Positions 1 through 7,889 of a stretch of DNA of 17,444 nucleotides are shown here, in pieces. Position numbers and translations under genes: made by a program. The DNA is taken from positions 1 to 17,444 of the forward strand of contig JBBINX010000048.1 in assembly GCA_037443685.1 (NCBI GenBank), given 5' to 3'. Position 1 is the stretch's first letter, and each line of letters begins with the position of its first letter. The notes beneath the pieces are model-generated. The model did not search any database. It was not told the origin of the DNA and saw nothing but the letters and a program-made list of their open reading frames with translations. The DNA comes from JAHJRJ01 sp037443685 (GTDB taxonomy: Bacteria; Bacteroidota; Ignavibacteria; UBA10030; BY39).

Positions 1-978
1 TTCTTTCCGTGAACGCCGATAAATTAAATACGCTTTCTCGGCTCCTAATCGTTTTGCAGTGCGAACAGCATCCATCGCTGTATTACCACCGCCGATTACT
101 GCAATCTGTTTCCCGATCTTAATAGGTGTATCAGCTTCGGGAAAAGCATAAGCTTTCATAAAATTAACACGTGTCAAAAATTCGTTTGCAGATAGAACAC
201 CGCTGAAATGTTCACCTGGAATTTCCATAAAATTTGGAGTTCCAGCACCGGTTCCTAAAAATACAGCTTCATAACCCATTTCATCTATCAACTCGTCTAA
301 TGTAGCTGTTCTGCCAACTACAAAGTTTGTAAGTATTTCGGCGCCAAGTTCTTGTACTCTGTTTACTTCGATATCTAAAATCTCTTTCGGTAAACGAAAT
401 TCCGGAATTCCATAACGTAAAACTCCACCCGTAGCGTGAAGTGCTTCAAAGATAGTAACTTTGTATCCTAACTTAATTAATTCGGCGGCACACGTTAAAC
501 CTGCAGGACCTGAACCGACTATAGCTATTTTTTTATCGATATGATTAGTAACTACGGGAGATTTAAATAATTTGTTAGCCATTTCATAATCAGCAACAAA
601 GCGTTCAAGTTTACCAATCGCAACCGGTTCATGCTTCTTACCTAATATGCATACAATTTCGCATTGGTCTTCCTGAGGACAAACTCTGCCACAGATTGCG
701 GGTAAATAATTTGCTTCACGGATTTTATCAGCCGCTCCGGCGTAATCTTTTTCGAGAATCAAATTAATAAATCCGGGTATATCAATTCGCACCGGACAAT
801 TATCAATACAAACGGGGTTTTTACAATCGAGACATCGCTTTGCTTCAAGCAGTGCTAACTCTTCATTCAATCCAAATGAGACTTCATTAAAATTCTTCGT
901 TCTTTCCGCCGAAGGTTGCTCAATCGAATGTTGGCGGGGTATTTTCATTCTCTCAGAGGGTTTTAATGGATTAGGCAT
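1..978 (-). CDS. nfnB: NfnB-type large subunit of NADH-dependent reduced ferredoxin:NADP+ oxidoreductase (GltD-like), 3' end cut off by window
   Basis: This is the flavoprotein subunit that, with NfnA, couples reduced ferredoxin, NADH and NADP(H) by electron bifurcation in the cytoplasm. The window contains 326 residues from ATG at 978; the family is about 460-470, so roughly the last 140 lie beyond base 1. Visible features: an N-terminal cysteine set for [4Fe-4S] clusters (C49, C52, C57, C61 and C96, C100, C106, C110), the FAD Rossmann motif GSGPAG at 155-160, and the second nucleotide-binding motif GGGNTAMD at 296-303. The start overlaps the stop of nfnA by 8 bases, which indicates translational coupling. 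The same fold occurs in the glutamate synthase small subunit, but pairing with an NfnA-like gene and the absence of a GltB gene here favour Nfn or the closely related sulfide dehydrogenase (SudAB). Assignment to the family is firm; the exact physiological reaction is inferred. Confidence 0.9.
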   Translation of the reverse strand, partial: MPNPLKPSERMKIPRQHSIEQPSAERTKNFNEVSFGLNEELALLEAKRCLDCKNPVCIDNCPVRIDIPGFINLILEKDYAGAADKIREANYLPAICGRVCPQEDQCEIVCILGKKHEPVAIGKLERFVADYEMANKLFKSPVVTNHIDKKIAIVGSGPAGLTCAAELIKLGYKVTIFEALHATGGVLRYGIPEFRLPKEILDIEVNRVQELGAEILTNFVVGRTATLDELIDEMGYEAVFLGTGAGTPNFMEIPGEHFSGVLSANEFLTRVNFMKAYAFPEADTPIKIGKQIAVIGGGNTAMDAVRTAKRLGAEKAYLIYRRSRKE

Positions 979-1828
979 TATTTTGTACTCCCTCCAATCT
1001 ACATACATGTTCTTCGTATATTTGGTCAGATATTTTTTCTAAAGCAGAATAAGTACGATTACGCATAATTAATTCATCAAAATCAACTTGATGAGCATCG
1101 AATTCAGGTCCGTCAACACAGGCAAACTTCATTTTTCCGCTTACATTAACACGACATCCGCCGCACATCCCTGTCCCGTCAACCATTATTGGATTCAAAC
1201 TTACGTAAGTTTTAATGCCAAAAGGTTTAGTTACATCTGCACATACTTTCATCATCGGAATCGGACCAATTGCATAAACTCCGTCAATTTTTGTCCCGCT
1301 ATTTATAAGGTCAAGTAGTTGATCTGATACGAAACCTTTTCGTTTATAACTGCCATCGTCGGTAGTGATATAAAGCGGATTACACACCACACCCATTTCT
1401 TTTTCGAGTATAATCAAATCTTTACTGCGGGCTCCAATTATTCCTATCACTTCGTTACCTGCAGCTCGCAACGCTTTTGCGATGGGATAAACCTCGGCAG
1501 TTCCCACTCCTCCACCAATGCAAACTACTGTTCCGAAATTATGAATTGGTGTCGGCTCACCGAGAGGACCAACAAAATCCAAGACATAATCCCCCTCATT
1601 TAGTGAACACAACATTTTTGTAGTTTTACCTATTGCCTGAACAATTATAGTAACAGTTCCTTTTTCGATATCAGAATCGGCGATCGTAATCGGAATACGT
1701 TCACCGTTTTCTTTTACTCGAATCATCACAAAATTACCTGCTTTCCGTTTTTTGGCTACAAGCGGCGCTTCGATTACTAATTTTGTTATTGTATCTGAAA
1801 GTTTTTGTTTTTGAACTATTTTATACAT
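971..1828 (-). CDS. nfnA: NfnA-type small subunit (FAD/[2Fe-2S] ferredoxin-NADP reductase-like)
   Basis: This 285-residue protein is the small subunit partner of NfnB. It has a ferredoxin-reductase FAD domain with the motif RIPITI near residue 44, an NAD-binding domain with a glycine-rich GGGVGTAE loop, and a C-terminal [2Fe-2S] segment. The candidate cluster ligands are D217, C222, C225 and C237. Their spacing (5, 3, 12) matches the unusual one-Asp, three-Cys cluster I recall from the Thermotoga maritima NfnA structure. The start has a GGGA Shine-Dalgarno-like sequence just upstream. It lies 31 bases after the 11-heme lipoprotein gene with no visible terminator, so it may be co-transcribed with the cytochromes. 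A sulfide dehydrogenase (SudB-like) label is the main alternative, since the two names cover homologous proteins. Confidence 0.9.
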   Translation of the reverse strand: MYKIVQKQKLSDTITKLVIEAPLVAKKRKAGNFVMIRVKENGERIPITIADSDIEKGTVTIIVQAIGKTTKMLCSLNEGDYVLDFVGPLGEPTPIHNFGTVVCIGGGVGTAEVYPIAKALRAAGNEVIGIIGARSKDLIILEKEMGVVCNPLYITTDDGSYKRKGFVSDQLLDLINSGTKIDGVYAIGPIPMMKVCADVTKPFGIKTYVSLNPIMVDGTGMCGGCRVNVSGKMKFACVDGPEFDAHQVDFDELIMRNRTYSALEKISDQIYEEHVCRLEGVQNNA

Positions 1829-1859
1829 TTAAATCCCATTTTATTATTACTCATTTTTT

Positions 1860-3092
1860 TTAATTCATATTCTTTTCAATTCCAAAGAGCATAATTTTGC
1901 CATTAATATGCTTAAATTTATCGATTATCAAACCTCCGCTGTTCACAATTCCTGTATGACAGTTTCCGCATGTAGAAAGTGTGGCAGCAATATGTCCTGT
2001 TGGTGGATTCGCGTGGCATGTTCCACAGGCTGCTTCATTAGATCCACCTGTCCAAACGACTGATCTATTGGCTCCAACCATAATCGAATCTGCATAACCC
2101 CATTGTGCTGTGGAATTCACCCGACGTAAGCGCCAGTTACCGTGGCAATAAGTGTTGCTACAAGTGGAATTTGTAGTTTGATATGTAGGATTTGGTACCA
2201 ATAATCCATTTGCGGTAATTAGACGTGCTAATGTATCATTCATAATAACTTCTGCCGGAAGATTACTATCCAGATGACCACTTACAAAAGTTTGATTAGG
2301 AACAGAATGGCATTCTGCGCATTTAACTGTTAAACCGATTGTATTTGTAGCAAGATGATTTTGATGTGCACCAACTCCCCTCGAAGTTGTTACCGAATCC
2401 CCGTCGATGCTTTTTGGCGGCGCCCAACTCGAAACAATAATTTCCCTTTCCGAAAATTTTCCGTGACATGTATTACAAGCTTCGGGGGATTTTCCGGCTA
2501 AATATTTATCAACATGACAATTTAAAGTCATGCAACTCACATTGGTTACCGTTCCGCCGTCGTAGTTAGTACCGTGGCAACCTCTACATAACTGCATATC
2601 CCATTCTTTTCCTCTTAAATATTTTCCATGAAAAGTTGTTTGCGCTGCAACCTTCCATCCTGCCTTGTGAGGAAAAGAATCATGACAGGTTGCACATTTC
2701 ACACCGCTGTTACCACCAGTTAAATCAGCACCGTGGCATCCTTGACAAGACGACGTAACCCACGATTCATTCTTTAGATATAAACCGTGATAGTAGGCGC
2801 TATTCTTTTGCAAAAAACCAACTCTATGAGGATAAGAATTATGACAAGTGTAGCATGAAAATCCACTTGTTCCGCCTCCGAAATCACTACCATGACAGGA
2901 GACACAGTTGGTTAGCTTCCACTGTTTTTGATGCAAAAATTTACCGTGAAAATTTTCAGAGGATACTATTTCCCACCCTTTAGAGTGTATTACTGTTGGC
3001 AATGTCGGTTCGGGAAGTTCTTTTTGTAGTTTTGAACATCCACCAAATAAAATAATTATTATAAAAGTTAAATATATGTTTTTCATTCTCAT
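1860..3092 (-). CDS. 11-heme outer-membrane lipoprotein cytochrome c with 53-residue triple repeat (GSu C4xC/C2xCH type)
   Basis: This 410-residue protein starts with a lipoprotein-like signal (hydrophobic stretch 7-16, then GGC with C19 as candidate lipidated cysteine). It carries nine CXXCH and two CX4CH motifs, so up to 11 covalent hemes. Residues 49-193 form three tandem units with an exact 53-residue period: each has HGxxL, then CxxCHG (63-67, 116-120, 169-173), a GG turn and a second heme motif (80-84, 133-137, 187-193). In the third unit that second motif is CMTLNCH. The C-terminal half holds CSNTYCHG followed by CGTCHxNPPTGH and CGNCH, the arrangement of the Geobacter CxxxxCH...CXXCH family. 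AGGAAG lies 7 bases before the first ATG (3092); a second ATG two codons later is possible. It follows the 14-heme gene by 12 bases. It is probably the surface-exposed terminal cytochrome of the conduit; that role is inferred. Confidence 0.85.
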   Translation of the reverse strand: MRMKNIYLTFIIIILFGGCSKLQKELPEPTLPTVIHSKGWEIVSSENFHGKFLHQKQWKLTNCVSCHGSDFGGGTSGFSCYTCHNSYPHRVGFLQKNSAYYHGLYLKNESWVTSSCQGCHGADLTGGNSGVKCATCHDSFPHKAGWKVAAQTTFHGKYLRGKEWDMQLCRGCHGTNYDGGTVTNVSCMTLNCHVDKYLAGKSPEACNTCHGKFSEREIIVSSWAPPKSIDGDSVTTSRGVGAHQNHLATNTIGLTVKCAECHSVPNQTFVSGHLDSNLPAEVIMNDTLARLITANGLLVPNPTYQTTNSTCSNTYCHGNWRLRRVNSTAQWGYADSIMVGANRSVVWTGGSNEAACGTCHANPPTGHIAATLSTCGNCHTGIVNSGGLIIDKFKHINGKIMLFGIEKNMN

Positions 3093-3104
3093 ATGTTCAC
3101 TTCC

Positions 3105-4313
3105 TTATATATGACAATAACTACAAAAACCAATTTTTTTATTTCCGTTCACTCTTGCGTTGGGGTCGGTATGGCATGTATAACATACAGCACCGTTTGT
3201 ATCGTGCCATAGCCCTCTTTCGTCTTTCATATAACCTGTTTGATGAGTCTTTGGATTTGTACCACGAATTCCATCATTATCGAAATGACATTTTATGCAA
3301 GTTGCATCGGCACCGTAAGCATCGTGGCAAGTCGCGCAATTTTCTATATCGCGACGGGCAAGTTCAGCATGTTTACCACCACCTGAACCAACTCCGAATG
3401 TCTTAAATCCAATTTCGGAGTGCCACTTCGGTTTGAATTTACCTTGGGTAATGTTTCCACCTTCAAGATGGCAAGCAGAGCAGAAAGATTGCTTTTCATG
3501 GCACGAATAGCAATCCGATTTTTTTGCATTAGCATCAATACCGTGCGTGAACCGGTAGTTCATATCGTGCACCATTTGCAAAGTTAGCATTTTAGGTGAA
3601 TCACGTCGGGTTAGCCGCGGCATCGGGTCGCTAATCAGTCCGTCGCTACCAAACTTTAACAAGCTGGCGCCATCGTGGCATTGTTGGCAGAATGTTGCAT
3701 TGTGACAGGTGGTGCAACTAATATCCATTGAACCAACTCTCGTTAAAGTTTTATGCTCTTTCGAAAAATCTATAGAACGATGGTCCTTTGGAAGCAGAGT
3801 GGCAAAATCGGTGTGGCAAGTTTCGCATTGATTTGTAGCTTTAATATTATCGTGACAAGTATTACAATCTACCATCGTTGGCATATTCTTATTAGTTGCA
3901 TAAGTAACATCTTCCAAACCTTTGTGACAATTGGAACAGTTTACATCCTCAACCTTCAAGTGATTTTCGTGAGAAAATATAATTTCACGATCTGGATTTT
4001 CGAATGCGATATAATCATTTTCTCGCTGATGACAAAAAGTACAGTTGTTAGTGATTTGTTCTTCGTGGCACATCTGACAAGAAGCGTGATCGCCGTAAAG
4101 TTTATCGCTAGATAACCTACTCTTTGTTGCCTCAATGTGGCAATCGGAACAAACAATTCCCTGATCTTTTACGTGCAATTCATGAGAGAATTTTATTTTT
4201 AAAGACCTGTCTTCCCCATTCCAACTTTGAATCTGCTTATTAAACATTCCTATGCTAAATAATGTGCCAACCACAAAAGCAAGAAGTACGAATATTAAAT
4301 ATATTTTGCTCAT
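3105..4313 (-). CDS. Tetradecaheme (14 CXXCH) periplasmic cytochrome c
   Basis: This 402-residue protein has an N-terminal hydrophobic segment (about 4-22) that exports it and may stay uncleaved as an anchor, since no clear signal peptidase site is visible. I count 14 CXXCH motifs: CSDCH, CQMCH, CTFCH, CSNCH, CNTCH, CETCH, CTTCH, CQQCH, CYSCH, CSACH, CATCH, CIKCH, CYTCH, and CSYCH at the extreme C-terminus. FSHELH and FSHENH segments ahead of heme motifs supply likely distal histidine ligands, as in class III (c3/c7-like) cytochromes. The start is supported by GAGGGG about 6 bases upstream. It sits 12 bases after the barrel gene and 12 before the lipoprotein cytochrome, so the three are almost certainly one transcription unit. 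A role as the periplasmic or barrel-embedded wire is inferred from this context. I do not recognise it as a named cytochrome. Confidence 0.88.
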   Translation of the reverse strand: MSKIYLIFVLLAFVVGTLFSIGMFNKQIQSWNGEDRSLKIKFSHELHVKDQGIVCSDCHIEATKSRLSSDKLYGDHASCQMCHEEQITNNCTFCHQRENDYIAFENPDREIIFSHENHLKVEDVNCSNCHKGLEDVTYATNKNMPTMVDCNTCHDNIKATNQCETCHTDFATLLPKDHRSIDFSKEHKTLTRVGSMDISCTTCHNATFCQQCHDGASLLKFGSDGLISDPMPRLTRRDSPKMLTLQMVHDMNYRFTHGIDANAKKSDCYSCHEKQSFCSACHLEGGNITQGKFKPKWHSEIGFKTFGVGSGGGKHAELARRDIENCATCHDAYGADATCIKCHFDNDGIRGTNPKTHQTGYMKDERGLWHDTNGAVCYTCHTDPNARVNGNKKIGFCSYCHI

Positions 4314-4325
4314 AATTTCCCCTCT

Positions 4326-5609
4326 TCAAATTAAATTTAATCGATGAGTAAAGAAATAATTTATTTTCAAAAAAAAGCGAAAATCGTTTTTATAAATCTT
4401 ATTACTCAACCACTGAACTTGTGCATCAATTAAAAAAGGAATTTCTGGTTTTATCGTAACCCCTAACATACCAGAAAATGTTTCATTCCGAAGGTCTTGC
4501 TTCATGAATTTGTATGATGATCTCGATGCGGATATGGTGGGAACAATTATTTTGCCCATCAAAGGATAAAATAGTAGAACAGATACAGAGCTAAGTTCAC
4601 CGGCATAACCGGTATTACCGGAATAAACTAAACTGCCATACTCAGCACCCATACCGAAAGTGAATCGCTGAGTATTGTCGCCGGAATATTTGACGTTTGC
4701 AAACTTTCCGAACAATCGCATCGTCGGAGTATATGAATATTCGATACCACCTTCGATTTCAGAAGTATTATTGTAATCGAAGACATTAAAAATAGAGTTG
4801 TAATACAACCTTGGAACACGTTGAATAAAATCACCCGTCAGTGCGATGTTCTGTGTAACATTGATTTTTGTTCCGAATTGTATTCTTGAGGTGTTAAAAG
4901 AGTTGATATCAAAATCGTAACGACCATTTAACGAGAACAAAGTTCCATAACGATAAATAAAATCCGTTCCGGCAAATTGTTCGGCAGGAGAATCTGTTTC
5001 AATGAACCGTTGAACGGATGATCCCGACGAATCACTTCGTAGCGCCCAATACGGTAACCGTTCTTTGTGCTTATTCATATAACTCAAACCAAATCTTAAA
5101 TCGGGGACGACTGTTGTAACGAGTTGTCCACCAGCCAAATAATTATTTTTTACATTCTTATGTAAGGTCCCTTTTAAAAGTGGATTTACTAATGCACCGA
5201 CGTATCCTGTCAGCACAAATTTATTTTCCATCAGTTTTAACTTTATTGTACTGCCATCGATCAATCCATTACCGACGCCTGCAAAAACTGAATGTCTGCC
5301 TACATTGATATCGAATAAATTCCAAATATCTCTCCACTTCAAATTGAGGTTATAGAAACGGATAAACCCTTGATTTGTAGAATACAAATCTGCGTTCCCT
5401 TGAATCACAGTATGGAATGAAATCTTGTTCTTAGTAACATCGAGCTGCAACGTCTGAAATCCTCTCATGTAAGTGTCAGATGTATTTGTATCGTTGAACT
5501 TCTCAAAAGTATAAAACGTAGAAGATATTCTTCCATTTACAATTTGACTAGACGACGAATTCACTAAAATTATAAAAAAAAGTAATAACAATATGTTAAA
5601 TTTTTTCAT
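4326..5609 (-). CDS. Outer-membrane beta-barrel protein of a putative porin-cytochrome conduit
   Basis: This 427-residue protein has a signal peptide (MKKF, then a hydrophobic run to about residue 17). The rest is a succession of short alternating polar/hydrophobic strands rich in Tyr, Phe, Gly, Asn and Ser, separated by turns, ending in aromatic-rich strands. There are no cysteines. This is the composition of a transmembrane beta-barrel of perhaps 16-20 strands. A GAAGGA ribosome-binding site lies about 9 bases ahead of the ATG. The gene is 12 bases upstream of the 14-heme gene. In Geobacter and Shewanella, barrels beside multiheme cytochromes (MtrB, Omb proteins) form sheaths that let hemes cross the outer membrane. 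This one is shorter than MtrB and lacks its N-terminal CXXC, so homology is not claimed; the functional analogy rests on gene order. Confidence 0.75.
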   Translation of the reverse strand: MKKFNILLLLFFIILVNSSSSQIVNGRISSTFYTFEKFNDTNTSDTYMRGFQTLQLDVTKNKISFHTVIQGNADLYSTNQGFIRFYNLNLKWRDIWNLFDINVGRHSVFAGVGNGLIDGSTIKLKLMENKFVLTGYVGALVNPLLKGTLHKNVKNNYLAGGQLVTTVVPDLRFGLSYMNKHKERLPYWALRSDSSGSSVQRFIETDSPAEQFAGTDFIYRYGTLFSLNGRYDFDINSFNTSRIQFGTKINVTQNIALTGDFIQRVPRLYYNSIFNVFDYNNTSEIEGGIEYSYTPTMRLFGKFANVKYSGDNTQRFTFGMGAEYGSLVYSGNTGYAGELSSVSVLLFYPLMGKIIVPTISASRSSYKFMKQDLRNETFSGMLGVTIKPEIPFLIDAQVQWLSNKIYKNDFRFFLKINYFFTHRLNLI

Positions 5610-5632
5610 AAAATTTTTCCTTCAAGAAAATA

Positions 5633-5658
5633 TTGAAACAATGGATCGATTGATTCAA
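5633..5658 (-). promoter_or_regulatory. Imperfect inverted repeat in the leader of the barrel gene
   Basis: The arms ttgaaacaat (5633-5642) and attgattcaa (5649-5658) match at 9 of 10 positions around a 6-base spacer. The dyad lies 24-49 bases upstream of the barrel start codon, within the 187-base gap after the broken quinol oxidase gene. It could be a regulator-binding dyad or a weak leader hairpin. It does not fit the FNR consensus spacing, and I could not identify a promoter beside it. Confidence 0.3.
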
Positions 5659-5796
5659 ATTTGTATAAATTTATTAAAATATAATGATAAATACAAAGAA
5701 TATTAAAATATTACTTAAATTTATGGAAAAACACTTTACCTCATAAGAAAAAATGAAATAGTTCGTCGTGGCCTAATTACTTGATCACATGTACCT

Positions 5797-7286
5797 TTAT
5801 TCACCTATATGACATTCGTTACAGTTTGTCGTTTTCCATTCGTCGCCAATATCTTCGGGATGTTGAAATTCTAACCCCGTTGTTGTTAATGTTTTCGGAA
5901 CTAATTCAGAGCCTTGATATAAAATCGTATGGCAACTGTTGCAATCTCTAGTTATAGCTTTCCCAAGTGGACTAACGAGTTTTCTGTTATGGCATCGAAA
6001 GCAGCCAGGACTATTCAAGTGGCTGATATTTTCGGGATACGCTTTCCAGGCAACTTGCATCGAAGGATAGAAATTGCGTGAATAAATTTTTTGAACTTCT
6101 AAAACCGCTTTTTTAATTGTTTCTGTGCGAGTTGCAGCAATGTCTTTGTATTCATTTCCATAATAAATTTCAATTACATAATGGATGCTATCGAGTGCCA
6201 TCTGATTTGTAGAATAATTGAACGATAGAGCTTCTACAGCTACTTTTTTAATATACGGTAATGTTGGGTCGATGTATTTTAAATACATAGCTAAATCTAC
6301 CGCAGATGTCGGAGGTTTAAAAACGTGTGAAGGGCGGTTATGGCAATCTATGCAATCGACTTTAAATTTTGGGCGTTTATCAATCTCGTTATGTGTCAGT
6401 GGGTTTTCGGCTGAAAAATACTCGGTAACTTTATTTTGATTGTCGGAAGTTTTAACGTATACAATTTGCTGCCTTGCATAATCGTTTGCCACATATTCAA
6501 TTTCCTGCATAATGTTCATATGCCAGTGAATACCCGCCGTCGGTCCCATTTCGGGAGAGCCACCGCCGATTTTCATAAGCAGCGATATAGTCCAAGGTGT
6601 ATTTGCCTTGTACTTTTTGAAATATGTTTTTTGTTTTTTCGATTCAGTAAAAAAATATTGGAGCCAGTACAGCGTTCACAAGTTTCCTGAGCCGGACGCA
6701 AATCTTTAATAGGTCTTGGAATTGGTTTCGAATATTTATTGGATAAAACAGAATAGACCTGATAGACTCCCGATATTTTAGATTTTACAAACTAGTCGGC
6801 TCCTTGACCGATGTGGCAATCGGCGCATTTGACTCGTGCGTGAGGCGAATTTTGGTATACTGTGTATTCAGGTTCCATATCTTCGTGGCACAATTTACTC
6901 GCAAAACTCAACTGATTTAGAATACTCAAAAGCTTGATAACTACCGAATGCACTCGAAAGCATAAACACAACCACAGCAGTGGTGAAAAAAAAGTTCCTC
7001 GACTGTGACGCGGGTTGTTAAAATCTACGCTGATAAAATGCCTAACTTCACCTCCTCTGATTCTTCGTCGTCTCTTGAAAATTATTCCAATTATGATCAT
7101 CAACAAGCCGATTATTAAAAAAACAGGTAAAATCAAAAATGTTACTATACCAAAATATACAGATGTGGAAGGAATGAGAATACCGACGAGAACGAAAAAT
7201 ATTCACACAATGAAAGTTATTAATGAAATAACCAATCCAATAATACCTATTGGATTATAGAACGTATTGGGAAAATATTTTACCAT
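5797..7286 (-). pseudogene. Broken NapC/NirT-family heptaheme quinol oxidase (ImcH-like)
   Basis: The intact form would be an inner-membrane menaquinol oxidase passing electrons to periplasmic cytochromes. From ATG at 7286 the protein begins MVKYFPN, with two N-terminal hydrophobic segments. Five lesions follow: in-frame TGA at 7205-7203 (codon 28); a T8 tract (6986-6993) where the frame shifts; an extra base near 6894-6901 inside the first heme motif (intended FCxKLCH, a CX3CH form); TAG at 6794-6792 where the family has Trp in GADWFVKSK; and a missing C between 6669 and 6668 that turns CERCHW into a frameshift. Correcting these gives about 497 residues with seven heme motifs: CX3CH, CADCH, CERCH, CIDCH, CFRCH, CNSCH, CNECH. 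Geobacter ImcH is a seven-heme NapC/NirT protein of similar length. The last 260 codons (ATG at 6576 to stop at 5797) are undamaged, but that piece has no export signal or good ribosome-binding site. Sequencing error is the alternative to true decay. Confidence 0.85.
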
Positions 7287-7337
7287 GGAAAATTCTTTTT
7301 ATTCTGATATTGTAATATACAAAATAAAACGTAGTTA

Positions 7338-7886
7338 TCATTTTCCTTTGTAATTACCTATATAAGTTTCCACTTGACTTTTGCAACTGATACATAAACT
7401 TGAATCTTTTAGATCGATATCTTCAACATAAGTTGACGAGTGCATAACACATCTATAGTCGCTGCAATGAATCAAGCCGAAAGCATGTCCTAGTTCGTGT
7501 ATAATTTCTTTTGTAATTCTTGTTTGAAGAAGCTGTTCGTTTTTGGGTAACCCGTAATATTCGTTGTGAAGTCGATGCGATGATGCGATCGCTGAATTCC
7601 CGTTTAATTCAGCTTCACCGAATACATAAGTTAATATTGGAACAAAAAGATCCAAATCGGTTAATATAATTGCTTTGGAATTGTTTTGTATTTTGCCACT
7701 ATTGAGCAGAAGGTGGAGAATTTGGGTTGAGTTGTATTGAAAGCGGTTTGCATCGAAAGTTGCACCAAAATCTATAACCGTTTTTCTAAACACTACATCT
7801 AAATTGAATGTTGATTTTACATCTTTACAGAGCAACTCAAAATCGAATTTCTCAAAATTCCGGGCACCTAAAATTTCGATGAACAT
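7338..7886 (-). CDS. amzA: Archaemetzincin-family zinc metalloprotease (peptidase family M54)
   Basis: This 182-residue protein has the complete archaemetzincin signature: HELGH at 130-134, third zinc ligand H140, then C141, C146 with the following M148 (Met-turn), and CISC at 165-168. In the family the HEXXH-plus-His site binds catalytic zinc and the four cysteines bind a second, structural zinc. No signal peptide is visible, so it should be cytoplasmic. The length is normal for the family. Its ATG is 3 bases after the stop of the response regulator gene, so it is co-translated with the two-component system; the broken quinol oxidase gene starts 51 bases further on. Archaemetzincins are widespread in archaea and vertebrates and patchy in bacteria, and their substrates in bacteria are unknown. 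Why it sits inside this electron-transfer locus is not clear. Confidence 0.9.
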   Translation of the reverse strand: MFIEILGARNFEKFDFELLCKDVKSTFNLDVVFRKTVIDFGATFDANRFQYNSTQILHLLLNSGKIQNNSKAIILTDLDLFVPILTYVFGEAELNGNSAIASSHRLHNEYYGLPKNEQLLQTRITKEIIHELGHAFGLIHCSDYRCVMHSSTYVEDIDLKDSSLCISCKSQVETYIGNYKGK

Positions 7887-7889
7887 CGG

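Noticed and set aside
5797..7286. Programmed frameshifting or stop-codon recoding (both TGA and TAG fall at sites compatible with Trp) to rescue the heptaheme gene
   Set aside because: It would need two different stop codons read through plus three independent frame shifts, one inside a heme motif. No other gene in the window shows TGA or TAG within its frame. Decay or sequence error is simpler.
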